Below are positions 25,373 to 32,743 of a stretch of DNA of 64,000 nucleotides, in pieces. The translations under genes and the position numbers were made by a program. The notes beneath the pieces were generated by a model. The model saw only the letters and a program-made list of their open reading frames with translations. It was not told where the DNA came from and made no database searches. Numbering within the stretch: the first letter of the stretch is position 1; each line of letters begins with the position of its first letter. This DNA comes from an uncultured Flavobacteriaceae bacterium (lineage in GTDB: Bacteria; Bacteroidota; Bacteroidia; Flavobacteriales; Flavobacteriaceae), in the NCBI GenBank assembly GCA_934675205.1, contig CAKUPQ010000001.1, positions 186,001 through 250,000 on the forward strand, in the 5' to 3' direction.

Positions 25373-26655
25373 ATCTGAAATTGTCATTTAATGGCAAAAT
25401 AAAAGAGGTTTTCATCACTATTTCGGGCTCGAAGTCCGAAAGCAATCGCTTGTTGCTTTTACAGGCACTTTTTCCGAATATCACAATCGAAAATTTATCG
25501 GATTCTGACGATACAATTCTGATGAAAAAAGCTCTCGAAACTACTGAAAACACAATAGACATTCATCATTCGGGAACAGCAATGCGTTTTTTGACGGCTT
25601 ATTTTTCGATTCAGGAAAATAGAGAAGTTATTCTGACAGGCTCAAACCGAATGAAAGAAAGGCCTATCGGAATTTTGGTTGATGCTTTGAGGGAATTGGG
25701 AGCAGATATTGCTTATTTAGAAAACGAGGGATTTCCTCCTTTAAAAATCAAAGGGAAAAAGCTCTCAAAAAATAAGATTTTGATTGATGCCAATGTAAGC
25801 AGTCAGTATATTTCGGCTTTGATTATGATTGCTCCCAAGCTCAAAAACGGACTTGAAATTACTTTGGAGGGAAACATCACTTCCAAACCTTATATCGAAA
25901 TGACTTTGGCTTTGCTGAATCAAATCGGAATTGAAACTTCGTTTGTTGAAAACATTATTAAGATAGATTGCTTCGTACCTCGCAATGACAAACAGCAGAT
26001 AGTCGTAGAAAGCGATTGGAGCAGTGCTTCTTATTTTTATTCGATTGTAGCTTTATCAGAAATAGGAACAGAAATTACTTTGTCTTCTTTCAAAGAAAAC
26101 AGCTTACAAGCAGATAGAGTTTTGATTGATATTTATAAGAATTTCGGAGTTGAAACGAGGTTTAATTGTCCGAAGTCCGAAGTCCGAAATCCGAAGTTAA
26201 AAAACAGCATTACTATTTCTAAAGTTTCAAACGGTCAACTGTCAACTGTCAACTGTCAACTAAAAAACAGCCCCGATATTGCTCAAACCATTGCAGTTAC
26301 CTGTTTCGGATTGGGAATCGATTGTCATCTGACAGGATTACATACCTTAAAAATCAAAGAAACCGATAGACTTCAAGCCCTTAAAAACGAAATCGAAAAG
26401 TTAGGAGGAAAAATCAGTATTACTGATGACTCATTAGTTTTAGAACAAAAATCATTAGTTTTTGACTTAACTCCTCCCCTTTCGGGAAGTCGGGAGGGAA
26501 TTTCAACCTACCAAGACCACAGAATGGCAATGGCTTTTGCTCCTCTTGCTTTAAAAACCGATTTAATAATCGAAAATGCAGAAGTTGTATCAAAATCCTA
26601 TCCGAAATTTTGGGAAGATTTAGAAAATATCGGTTTTCGGATAAGCGAAATATAA
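25369..26655 (+). CDS. aroA: 3-phosphoshikimate 1-carboxyvinyltransferase (EPSP synthase) carrying repeat insertions
   Basis: Sixth step of the shikimate pathway: shikimate-3-phosphate plus phosphoenolpyruvate gives EPSP. 428 residues, slightly long for the family. Seen: ISGSKSESNRLLLLQAL (the SKSESNR phosphate motif near residue 22), HHSGTAMRFLTAYF near 65, TGSNRMKERPIGILVDALRELGA, DANVSSQYISALIMIAP, and LKIKETDRLQALKNEIEKLG near 330 with DHRMAMAFAPLAL near 384. Four short repeat elements lie inside the coding sequence without breaking the frame (25967, 26169, 26234 and 26471). These lengthen surface loops; the enzyme is probably still active since all core motifs remain. Confidence 0.9.
   Translation: MNLKLSFNGKIKEVFITISGSKSESNRLLLLQALFPNITIENLSDSDDTILMKKALETTENTIDIHHSGTAMRFLTAYFSIQENREVILTGSNRMKERPIGILVDALRELGADIAYLENEGFPPLKIKGKKLSKNKILIDANVSSQYISALIMIAPKLKNGLEITLEGNITSKPYIEMTLALLNQIGIETSFVENIIKIDCFVPRNDKQQIVVESDWSSASYFYSIVALSEIGTEITLSSFKENSLQADRVLIDIYKNFGVETRFNCPKSEVRNPKLKNSITISKVSNGQLSTVNCQLKNSPDIAQTIAVTCFGLGIDCHLTGLHTLKIKETDRLQALKNEIEKLGGKISITDDSLVLEQKSLVFDLTPPLSGSREGISTYQDHRMAMAFAPLALKTDLIIENAEVVSKSYPKFWEDLENIGFRISEI
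25967..25986. repeat. Short inverted repeat (ATTGC...GCAAT) inserted in aroA
   Basis: ATTGC at 25967-25971 and GCAAT at 25982-25986, with the spacer TTCGTACCTC. In frame it encodes CFVPRND, a peptide characteristic of this small dispersed element in Bacteroidota. Confidence 0.7.
26169..26196. repeat. Heptamer array (TCCGAAG x4) inside aroA
   Basis: TCCGAAG, TCCGAAG, TCCGAAA and TCCGAAG, head to tail in the coding sequence; they encode SEVRNPKL-like residues. Confidence 0.85.
26234..26261. repeat. Heptamer array (GTCAACT x4) inside aroA
   Basis: Four perfect copies of GTCAACT at 26234-26261. The translated segment is GQLSTVNCQL. GTCAACT is the reverse complement of AGTTGAC, close to the AGTTGTC word at 9194. 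Confidence 0.85.
26471..26500. repeat. Palindrome-like element (CTCCTCCC...GGGAGGGA) inside aroA
   Basis: A C-rich arm and a G-rich arm around CTTTCGGGAAGTC, encoding TPPLSGSREG. The G/C skew is unlike the AT-rich flanks. Confidence 0.65.
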
Positions 26656-26666
26656 AATTTTAAACT

Positions 26667-26747
26667 AACCACAGATTGCACAGATTTACACAGATTATTT
26701 TAGCAAATAATATAAGAAATCTGTGAAAATCCTCTAAATCTGTGGTT
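26667..26747. repeat. Large palindromic element (cacagattt type) downstream of aroA
   Basis: AACCACAGATTG with further CACAGATTT words (26667-26695) faces AAATCTGTGGTT (26736-26747). An 81-bp element in the 185-bp gap between aroA and the rsmB-like gene, which are convergent. Confidence 0.75.
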
Positions 26748-26840
26748 GTAGAAGTCGTAACATTGATTTCTAATGAATCATTGTTTCTGATATTCAAGCA
26801 TTATATTATTAACTGACTGAAAATCAAAACCTATTGGATG

Positions 26841-28055
26841 TTACTCCATTCGCTCCATCAAGCACATATAAAAACCGTCAAACCCTGATTGGTGAGCTAA
26901 TATTTTTTCTTCTTTGATGAATTTAAAGTCTTTTCCGTTTTCGGAGTTTAGGAATTTTTTGATTTGCTCCCGATTTTCGCTTGGAAGAATCGAACAGGTT
27001 GCATATACCATTTTCCCTCCAACTTTTACCATTTTGGAATAATCATTCAAAACCTGCTCCTGAACTTTTTTGATATTTTCGATAAATTCAGGTTCTAATT
27101 TCCATTTGGCATCGGGATTTCTTTTGAGTACTCCGAGTCCGCTACAAGGAGCGTCAATCAAAACCCGATCTGCTTTGTCATGCAGTTTTTTGATGACTTT
27201 GGTCGAATCAATAATGCGGTAATCAAAGTTAAAAACTCCGTTTCGTTTGGCTCTTAATTTGAGCTGTTTCAGTTTGCTTTCATAAATATCCAAAGCAATA
27301 ATCTGACCTTTATTTTCCATAAGTGAGGCTAAATGCAAGGTCTTTCCTCCTGCTCCTGCACAAGCGTCAACCACACGCATTCCCGGTTTTACATCCAATA
27401 AATAAGCTACTTTTTGAGAGGAAGCATCTTGCACTTCAAAAAAACCTTGTTTGAAAGCATCGGTCAGAAAAACATTCGCTCTTTCTTTTAAAACCAAAGC
27501 ATCGGGTTGGTCTTTCAGAAATTCGGTTTCGATATCTTCGTCCATAAGTATAGCACGAAGTTTTTGTTTGGTAGTTTTGAGTGTATTTACACGAAGTACC
27601 ACTTTTGCAGGTTGGTTTTGAGCTGCAATTTCTTTGTTCCAAACTTCCTCTCCGAGTTCTTTTACTCCCAATTCATCCATCCAATCCGGAATGGACTCTC
27701 TGAAACGTCTGTCTTTGGAAAGTGTGTCAAAACGACCCTTGATTTTTCGCTCGGGAGTTCCCTCAAGCTGTCTCCAATCCGGAATCGGATAACCTCTAAG
27801 TACAGCCCAAACCGCAAACATTCTCCATAAATCCTCACGATTATAAGGTTCTTTCACTTCTGCAATTTCTGCATATAAACGCTTCCAACGAACGATTTCG
27901 TAAATGGTTTCCGCTACGAATTTTCGGTCGTGGCTCCCCCAACGTTTGTCTTTTTTTAAAGCCCGTTGAACGACTTTGTCCGCATATTCCTTTTCGTTGA
28001 AAATCGCATTAAGCGAATCTATAGTAGTGTAAACTAAATTTCTATGTAATCTCAT
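26841..28055 (-). CDS. RsmB/NOP2/Sun-family RNA (cytosine-5) methyltransferase
   Basis: 404 residues. An N-terminal NusB-like RNA-binding region (residues 1-140) is followed by a SAM-dependent methyltransferase: KPGMRVVDACAGAGGKTLHLAS (motif I, near residue 225, split as VVDACAGAGGKTLHLAS), DIYESKLKQLKLRAKRNG, RVLIDAPCSGLGVLKRNPDAKW with the first catalytic Cys in DAPCSG, and KMVYATCSILPSENREQI with the second Cys in TCS. Both Cys of m5C methyltransferases are present. The target is probably 16S rRNA, but tRNA or another rRNA site cannot be excluded. Single gene with its own promoter. Confidence 0.9.
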   Translation of the reverse strand: MRLHRNLVYTTIDSLNAIFNEKEYADKVVQRALKKDKRWGSHDRKFVAETIYEIVRWKRLYAEIAEVKEPYNREDLWRMFAVWAVLRGYPIPDWRQLEGTPERKIKGRFDTLSKDRRFRESIPDWMDELGVKELGEEVWNKEIAAQNQPAKVVLRVNTLKTTKQKLRAILMDEDIETEFLKDQPDALVLKERANVFLTDAFKQGFFEVQDASSQKVAYLLDVKPGMRVVDACAGAGGKTLHLASLMENKGQIIALDIYESKLKQLKLRAKRNGVFNFDYRIIDSTKVIKKLHDKADRVLIDAPCSGLGVLKRNPDAKWKLEPEFIENIKKVQEQVLNDYSKMVKVGGKMVYATCSILPSENREQIKKFLNSENGKDFKFIKEEKILAHQSGFDGFYMCLMERME

Positions 28056-28072
28056 CGGATGTAAATAAGTTG

Positions 28073-28080
28073 CAAAGATA
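28073..28080 (-). promoter_or_regulatory. -7 box for the RsmB-like methyltransferase
   Basis: TATCTTTG on the minus strand 18 bp before the ATG. Confidence 0.6.
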
Positions 28081-28088
28081 CTTATTTC

Positions 28089-28123
28089 AGAGAATAGAAA
28101 ACAGAGAACAGAAAATAGATTTT
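28089..28123. repeat. Heptamer array (AGANNAN x5) between rsmB-like and adh genes
   Basis: AGAGAAT, AGAAAAC, AGAGAAC, AGAAAAT and AGATTTT head to tail, starting 9 bp from the minus-strand promoter. Confidence 0.65.
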
Positions 28124-28255
28124 AGTAAGACATAAATCAAGTATAACTTTATTTTATATTTTATTGCATGCATTAATTCAAATAACAAAACTTTTTAAGC
28201 ATATTAAAATTCAGTTAAACCAATTTAACGATTAAACGAATCAACAGATAAAGCG

Positions 28256-28263
28256 TAACTTTG
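28256..28263 (+). promoter_or_regulatory. -7 box for the alcohol dehydrogenase
   Basis: TAACTTTG, 20 bp before the ATG at 28284. Confidence 0.55.
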
Positions 28264-28283
28264 TAAGATTAAATGTCAGAATT

Positions 28284-29441
28284 ATGCTAAACTTTGAATT
28301 ATACAATCCGACAAAAATCATTTTCGGAAAAGACCAAATAGAAAAATTATCAAACGAAATACCTCAGAATGCGAAAGTTTTGATGGTTTACGGAGGAGGA
28401 AGCATTTTTAAAAACGGAATTTACGACAAGGTAAAATCGGCTCTCCAAGATTTTGAAGTGTTGGAATTCGGAGGTGTGGAAGCCAATCCGTATTATGAAA
28501 CCCTAATAAAACCTGTAGAAATCATCAAAAACGAAAAAATAGATTTTGTTTTAGCTGTTGGAGGTGGTTCGGTGATTGATGGAGTAAAATTTATTGTTTC
28601 GGCTGCTGTTTATTCAGGTGATCCACTTGATATTTTTTACAGAAAACACAGACCTGTTCAAGCATTGCCGTTTGGAACGGTTTTGACTTTACCCGCAACG
28701 GGAAGCGAAATGAACTCGGGCTCGGTAGTTTCTAGAAAAGAAACACAAGAAAAAATGTCATTTGGAAGCGATTATACTTTTCCTAAGTTTTCGTTTTGCG
28801 ACCCGACTGTAATTACCTCACTTCCGAAAAGACAGATTCAGAACGGAGTAATTGACGCTTTTTCGCATGTATTAGAACAATATCTGACCTACAGTCACGA
28901 TGCTATTTTGCAAGATAAATTTGCAGAAAGTATATTAAAAACTCTTATCGAAATCGGTCCGGAAGTAGTTGAAAATCCGGAAGATTACCGATTAGCTTCT
29001 AATTTTATGTGGAGTTGTACCATGGCATTAAACGGACTAATTGCCAAAGGAGTTCCGACTGATTGGGTTACGCATATGATAGGGCACGAGCTGACAGCCC
29101 TTTACGGAATTGACCACGCACGAACGTTGGCAATTATTTTTCCGAGTTTGTACAGGGTAATGTTCGATTCCAAAAAGGAAAAATTAGCCCAATTAGGAAA
29201 AGAAGTTTTCGCACTTTCGGGAAATGATGATGAAATAGCTGAAAAAACCATTTCGGAACTCGAAAAATTCTTCCATACAATGGGAATGAAAACTAAAATA
29301 AGCGAAAACACCAACGAAGATATTTCGAATACCGCCGATTTTATCAGAGATAGGTTTGAAAAAAGAGGAATTTCCGTAATGGGAGAAAAGAAAAACATTA
29401 CACTTGATAAGATTAAGGAAATCGTTGCTTTAAGTTATTAA
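28284..29441 (+). CDS. Iron-containing alcohol dehydrogenase (YqhD/BdhA-like)
   Basis: 385 residues of the group III (metal-dependent) alcohol dehydrogenases. N-terminal NADP-binding part: NFELYNPTKIIFGKDQIEKL start, VLMVYGGGSIFKNGIYDKV, and FVLAVGGGSVIDGVKFI with GGGSVID near residue 95. Metal ligands are the D in VIDAFSHVLEQYLTY (near 195), the His in that block, and HMIGHELTALYGIDHARTLA (near 265-280), where His residues bind Fe or Zn. YqhD-like members reduce a range of aldehydes; the physiological substrate here is not known. Own promoter, followed by a long non-coding gap. Confidence 0.9.
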   Translation: MLNFELYNPTKIIFGKDQIEKLSNEIPQNAKVLMVYGGGSIFKNGIYDKVKSALQDFEVLEFGGVEANPYYETLIKPVEIIKNEKIDFVLAVGGGSVIDGVKFIVSAAVYSGDPLDIFYRKHRPVQALPFGTVLTLPATGSEMNSGSVVSRKETQEKMSFGSDYTFPKFSFCDPTVITSLPKRQIQNGVIDAFSHVLEQYLTYSHDAILQDKFAESILKTLIEIGPEVVENPEDYRLASNFMWSCTMALNGLIAKGVPTDWVTHMIGHELTALYGIDHARTLAIIFPSLYRVMFDSKKEKLAQLGKEVFALSGNDDEIAEKTISELEKFFHTMGMKTKISENTNEDISNTADFIRDRFEKRGISVMGEKKNITLDKIKEIVALSY

Positions 29442-29450
29442 AAGGTTTAT

Positions 29451-29494
29451 TCACAGATTTTTAAGAATTCTTTGTCAATTAAAAATCTGAGTGA
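29451..29494. repeat. Weak cacagattt-type palindrome after adh
   Basis: TCACAGATTTTTAA (29451-29464) faces TTAAAAATCTGAGTGA (29479-29494). Confidence 0.45.
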
Positions 29495-29518
29495 TACAGT
29501 ATCGGTGGTTAAAATAAA

Positions 29519-29548
29519 AAAAGTGCCTTTCTTCTGAAAAGCACTTTT
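29519..29548 (+). terminator. Hairpin, probable adh terminator
   Basis: AAAAGTGC (29519-29526) and GCACTTTT (29541-29548), with a 14-nt interior that can extend the stem. The T-run is short. Confidence 0.55.
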
Positions 29549-29718
29549 AAACCAAAATAAACTTACTAACTAAAAACTTTTCTGTATGAAATCAGGCAGG
29601 TATATCTTATAAACGGAAACATTTGACAATTAGTATTTTACAAAGTATAAAGTTTTGTTAAAACAATCAAGAGCCGATTTAAACAAGTTCTAAATTTCTT
29701 CCTTATATCCATTTTGAT

Positions 29719-29726
29719 TATATTTG
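29719..29726 (+). promoter_or_regulatory. -7 box for gpsA
   Basis: TATATTTG, 18 bp before the ATG at 29745. The upstream in-frame TTG (29724) lies inside it. Confidence 0.6.
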
Positions 29727-29744
29727 GCGGACAAATCGTTTGAT

Positions 29745-30740
29745 ATGAATAATTATCCGAAATTTGCAGTTATTGGGGGAGGAAGCTGGGCAACTGCTAT
29801 TGTTAAAATGTTGAAAGTTAACATTCCTGAAGTGGCTTGGTACGTCAGAAATCAGGAAACTATCAATCACATAAAAATTCACGGACATAACCCAAATTAT
29901 CTTACTTCGGCTGAATTCAATCCCGATAAATTAATTCTCACAACTGATTTGAACGAGGCAGTTGCTTATGCAGATTATGTGATATTTGCCATTCCGTCTG
30001 CCTTTATTGCAAAAGAGTTAGAAAAGCTGACTACTTCATTGGAAGGAAAAGTAATTGTTTCTGCCATTAAGGGGATTGTTCCCGAAACATCTTTGATTGT
30101 TGGAGAGCATTTTCATAAAAACTATGAAATTCCGTACGATAAAATCGCTGTTATTTCAGGACCTTGCCATGCAGAAGAAGTAGCACTCGAAAGACTTTCG
30201 TACCTGACTATTGCTTCGGGAGATAAAAAAGTAGCCAACGAAATTGCCAAATATCTGTCGAGCTATTTTATCAAAACCACAACTTCGGACGATATTATCG
30301 GAACCGAATATGCAGCGATGCTCAAAAATATTTATGCCATAGCTGCAGGAATTGCACACGGATTGGGCTACGGAGATAATTTTCAGGCTGTTTTGATGAG
30401 CAACGCAATCAGGGAAATGAAACGCTTTGTCCGAAAAGTATATCGAATGAAACGAAACATCAACAATTCCGCTTATTTGGGAGATTTGTTGGTTACGGGA
30501 TATTCGCTTTTTTCCCGAAACCGAACTTTCGGAAATATGATAGGAAAAGGATATACGGTTAAATCGGCTATGATGGAAATGAGTATGATTGCAGAAGGTT
30601 ATTATGCCACAAAAAGTGCTTACGAACTCAACCAAAAATTAAGAGCAAAAACTCCGATTATTGATGCAGTTTATCAGGTTTTGTACGAAGGGAAAGATGC
30701 TCGAAAAACCTTTAAAAGACTGACAGATAAACTGAATTAA
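29745..30740 (+). CDS. gpsA: NAD(P)H-dependent glycerol-3-phosphate dehydrogenase
   Basis: Reduces dihydroxyacetone phosphate to sn-glycerol-3-phosphate for phospholipid synthesis; cytoplasmic. 331 residues. Rossmann motif FAVIGGGSWATAIVKML at residues ~7-22 (family GxGxWGTA; here GGGSWATA), FAIPSAFIAKELEKL, SAIKGIVPETSLIVGEHF, GPCHAEEVALER, and AAMLKNIYAIAAGIAHGLGYGDN with the catalytic Lys in LKNIYA near 191. The ATG at 29745 is used because it follows the -7 box. Its end overlaps the convergent hydrolase by 4 nt. Confidence 0.94.
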   Translation: MNNYPKFAVIGGGSWATAIVKMLKVNIPEVAWYVRNQETINHIKIHGHNPNYLTSAEFNPDKLILTTDLNEAVAYADYVIFAIPSAFIAKELEKLTTSLEGKVIVSAIKGIVPETSLIVGEHFHKNYEIPYDKIAVISGPCHAEEVALERLSYLTIASGDKKVANEIAKYLSSYFIKTTTSDDIIGTEYAAMLKNIYAIAAGIAHGLGYGDNFQAVLMSNAIREMKRFVRKVYRMKRNINNSAYLGDLLVTGYSLFSRNRTFGNMIGKGYTVKSAMMEMSMIAEGYYATKSAYELNQKLRAKTPIIDAVYQVLYEGKDARKTFKRLTDKLN

Positions 30741-31519
30741 TTTTTCATAAACGAAACAATATTTTCCAACAATTCCTGTGTGTTTTCGAGGTGAGACATG
30801 TGTCCGCTTTCGAGAGAAATCAATTTAACGGAAGTATTTTCGACCTGATTTTTGTTTTCTTCGTAATTCAGAACGGAATCTTCTGTACCCAAAATCAACA
30901 TTATAGGATAAGGGGTAAAATGGAGCATTACTTCCCTGTCGTTTCTGATTTTCATTCCCTCTAACGATGCGATAATTCCCTGAACAGGAGTTGTAAGAGC
31001 TTGTTGTTTGACCTCTTCAATTTCTTCGGAAAGTCTTTCTCTGTTTTTTTCGGAGAAAAGATTGGTAATTGACATTTTCACGAAAGTGGAGAAATTCTTT
31101 TTTACAGCCTGAATAGCTCTGTCCCGGTTGATTTTTCTCTCATCAGAATCGGCTTTGGCAGTCGAATTGACAAGAATAATTTTCTTTACATTATCAGGAT
31201 AAAGTTCAGCAAAAGCAAGGGAAATATATCCTCCCATCGAATGTCCGATAAGGGTGGCTTTTCGGATTTTATTTTCGTGCAGAACGGAATAAACCATATC
31301 TGCCTGTTCTTCCATAGTGTGGATATATCCGATATTTTCGGATTTTCCGTGTCCTAATAAATCGAATGCAAAAACCCGATGTTTTTTGGATAGTTCTTCT
31401 ACCAAAAAATCCCACATGGAGAGGTTTTCTAAAAATCCGTGAAGTAAAACCACAGCAGAGCCTTTTCCACTATCGGAATAATGAATTTTTGCTCCTTTAT
31501 ATGTTGTGAATTTTTTCAA
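30737..31519 (-). CDS. Alpha/beta-fold hydrolase
   Basis: 260 residues. Seen: oxyanion region VVLLHGFLENLSMWD (residues 23-37), FAFDLLGHGKSEN, nucleophile elbow LIGHSMGGYISLAF with Ser near 93, an acid in LGTEDSVLNYEE near 213, and His in ESGHMSHLENT near 238. The triad is complete. The substrate is unknown; closest in style to the BioH/MenH-like esterase group. No signal peptide. Its start is separated from the upstream reductase by a 43-bp gap filled by a heptamer array. Confidence 0.85.
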   Translation of the reverse strand: MKKFTTYKGAKIHYSDSGKGSAVVLLHGFLENLSMWDFLVEELSKKHRVFAFDLLGHGKSENIGYIHTMEEQADMVYSVLHENKIRKATLIGHSMGGYISLAFAELYPDNVKKIILVNSTAKADSDERKINRDRAIQAVKKNFSTFVKMSITNLFSEKNRERLSEEIEEVKQQALTTPVQGIIASLEGMKIRNDREVMLHFTPYPIMLILGTEDSVLNYEENKNQVENTSVKLISLESGHMSHLENTQELLENIVSFMKN

Positions 31520-31529
31520 TGGCTTTTTT

Positions 31530-31564
31530 ACTGATTACTGTAAACTGACTACTGAACACTAATT
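31530..31564. repeat. Heptamer array (ACTGNNN x5) between hydrolase and reductase genes
   Basis: ACTGATT, ACTGTAA, ACTGACT, ACTGAAC and ACTAATT. The reductase stop (31563-31565) overlaps the end of the array. Confidence 0.75.
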
Positions 31565-32615
31565 ATACATCATCATAATCAATATAAACCTCGCTTGAAG
31601 TCGGAACAGCCTGACAAGTCAATATAAATCCGTCTGCAATTTCTCCGTCTGTTAGGATTGCGTTTTTCTTCATTTCGGCTGAACCATGAGTGATTCTTCC
31701 GATACACGAACTACAAATTCCTCCCTGACACGAATACGGAGCATCAAGTCCTTGTTTGAGAACAGCATCTAAAATAACCGTTCCGCTCGGAATGGTAAAC
31801 GTAGTTTCTTCATCGTCCAAAAGAATCGTTACTTTACATTGTCCGTCTAAATTCTGTTCAATTTTATTCTCGGTTTCGACTGTTGTAAAAAGTTCAAATT
31901 TGATTCTGTCTTCCGAAATTGTGTTTTCTTTCAAGATGTCTTTTACTTGCGAAATCATCTCATTCGGACCACATAAATAGAAGTTTTCAAAGGCAACTTC
32001 ATCGTGCTTGTTTTTCAAAACAAAATTTACAGCCGAACGGTCGATTCTTCCGAAAAGATGTCCGTCAAGTTTAGCTTGGCTGAATACGTAATACAGAAAA
32101 AATCGTCCTAAATATTTGTGTTGAAGCTCGTTTAACTGGTCAAAGAAAATCGTGTTTTCGGGAGTTTTATTTCCGTACACCAAAACGAAAGAACTGTTAG
32201 GTTCTTCTTCCAAAACGGTTTGCAAAATGGACATAACGGGAGTAATTCCGCTTCCTGCTACGAATGCTCCGTAGGTTTTTTGGTTATTGGAATTAGACTC
32301 AAACGTAAAACGACCTTCGGGAGTTCCGACTTCAATAACATTTCCGACAGCTAACTGTTTGTTGGCAAAAACAGAGAAAAATCCGTTTTGAATGGCTTTA
32401 ATCGAAATGCGTAATTCCCCACTTTTCGGACTCGAACAAATCGAATAAGCTCGTCTGATTTCTTGTCCGTCAAGGGTTAATTTAAGGTTTACGTATTGTC
32501 CTGCTATGAATTTGTAAAACGAAGCGAGTTCGCTTGGGATATTAAATACAACCGAAATAGAATCGGGAGTTTCACGTTTTACTTCTTTAATCGTAAGTTT
32601 ATAAAAGTCTGCCAT
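31563..32615 (-). CDS. PaaE-like ferredoxin-NADP reductase with C-terminal [2Fe-2S] ferredoxin domain
   Basis: 350 residues, class IA-type oxygenase reductase layout: N-terminal FAD domain (RRAYSICSSP near residue 54, the RxYS FAD motif), NAD(P) domain (FVAGSGITPVMSILQ near 114; FYLCGPNEMI near 222) and a C-terminal plant-type ferredoxin with YSCQGGICSSC and a later TCQA Cys, the four cluster ligands. It resembles PaaE of phenylacetyl-CoA epoxidase, but the paaABCD genes are not in the window, so it may serve another oxygenase (for example a fatty-acid desaturase or hydroxylase). A -7 box TAAATTTG lies at 32633-32640. Confidence 0.88.
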   Translation of the reverse strand: MADFYKLTIKEVKRETPDSISVVFNIPSELASFYKFIAGQYVNLKLTLDGQEIRRAYSICSSPKSGELRISIKAIQNGFFSVFANKQLAVGNVIEVGTPEGRFTFESNSNNQKTYGAFVAGSGITPVMSILQTVLEEEPNSSFVLVYGNKTPENTIFFDQLNELQHKYLGRFFLYYVFSQAKLDGHLFGRIDRSAVNFVLKNKHDEVAFENFYLCGPNEMISQVKDILKENTISEDRIKFELFTTVETENKIEQNLDGQCKVTILLDDEETTFTIPSGTVILDAVLKQGLDAPYSCQGGICSSCIGRITHGSAEMKKNAILTDGEIADGFILTCQAVPTSSEVYIDYDDV

Positions 32616-32632
32616 TTCTGAAAATTGAAATG

Positions 32633-32640
32633 CAAATTTA
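32633..32640 (-). promoter_or_regulatory. -7 box for the PaaE-like reductase
   Basis: TAAATTTG on the minus strand, 18 bp before the ATG. Confidence 0.55.
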
Positions 32641-32660
32641 CGATTATTTATGGAGTAGCT

Positions 32661-32736
32661 CCCGCAGATTTCGCAGATTTTCGCAGAATATATATTTTCG
32701 GCTCATTTATTTGCAAAAACCTGCGAAATCTGTGGG
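32661..32736. repeat. Palindromic element (CGCAGATTT type) downstream of the DUF6029 gene
   Basis: CCCGCAGATTTCGCAG (32661-32676) pairs with CTGCGAAATCTGTGGG (32721-32736) with one mismatch. Related to the elements at 10823 and 26667. Confidence 0.7.
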
Positions 32737-32743
32737 AAAATTT

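Larger units (their letters stand above)
29442..29744. other. 303-bp intergenic region between adh and gpsA
   Basis: No gene was found. It holds a weak palindromic element (29451-29494), an intrinsic terminator (29519-29548), an AT-rich segment with a tiny 8-codon ORF starting near 29586, and the gpsA -7 box at 29719. Nothing else is apparent. Confidence 0.6.
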
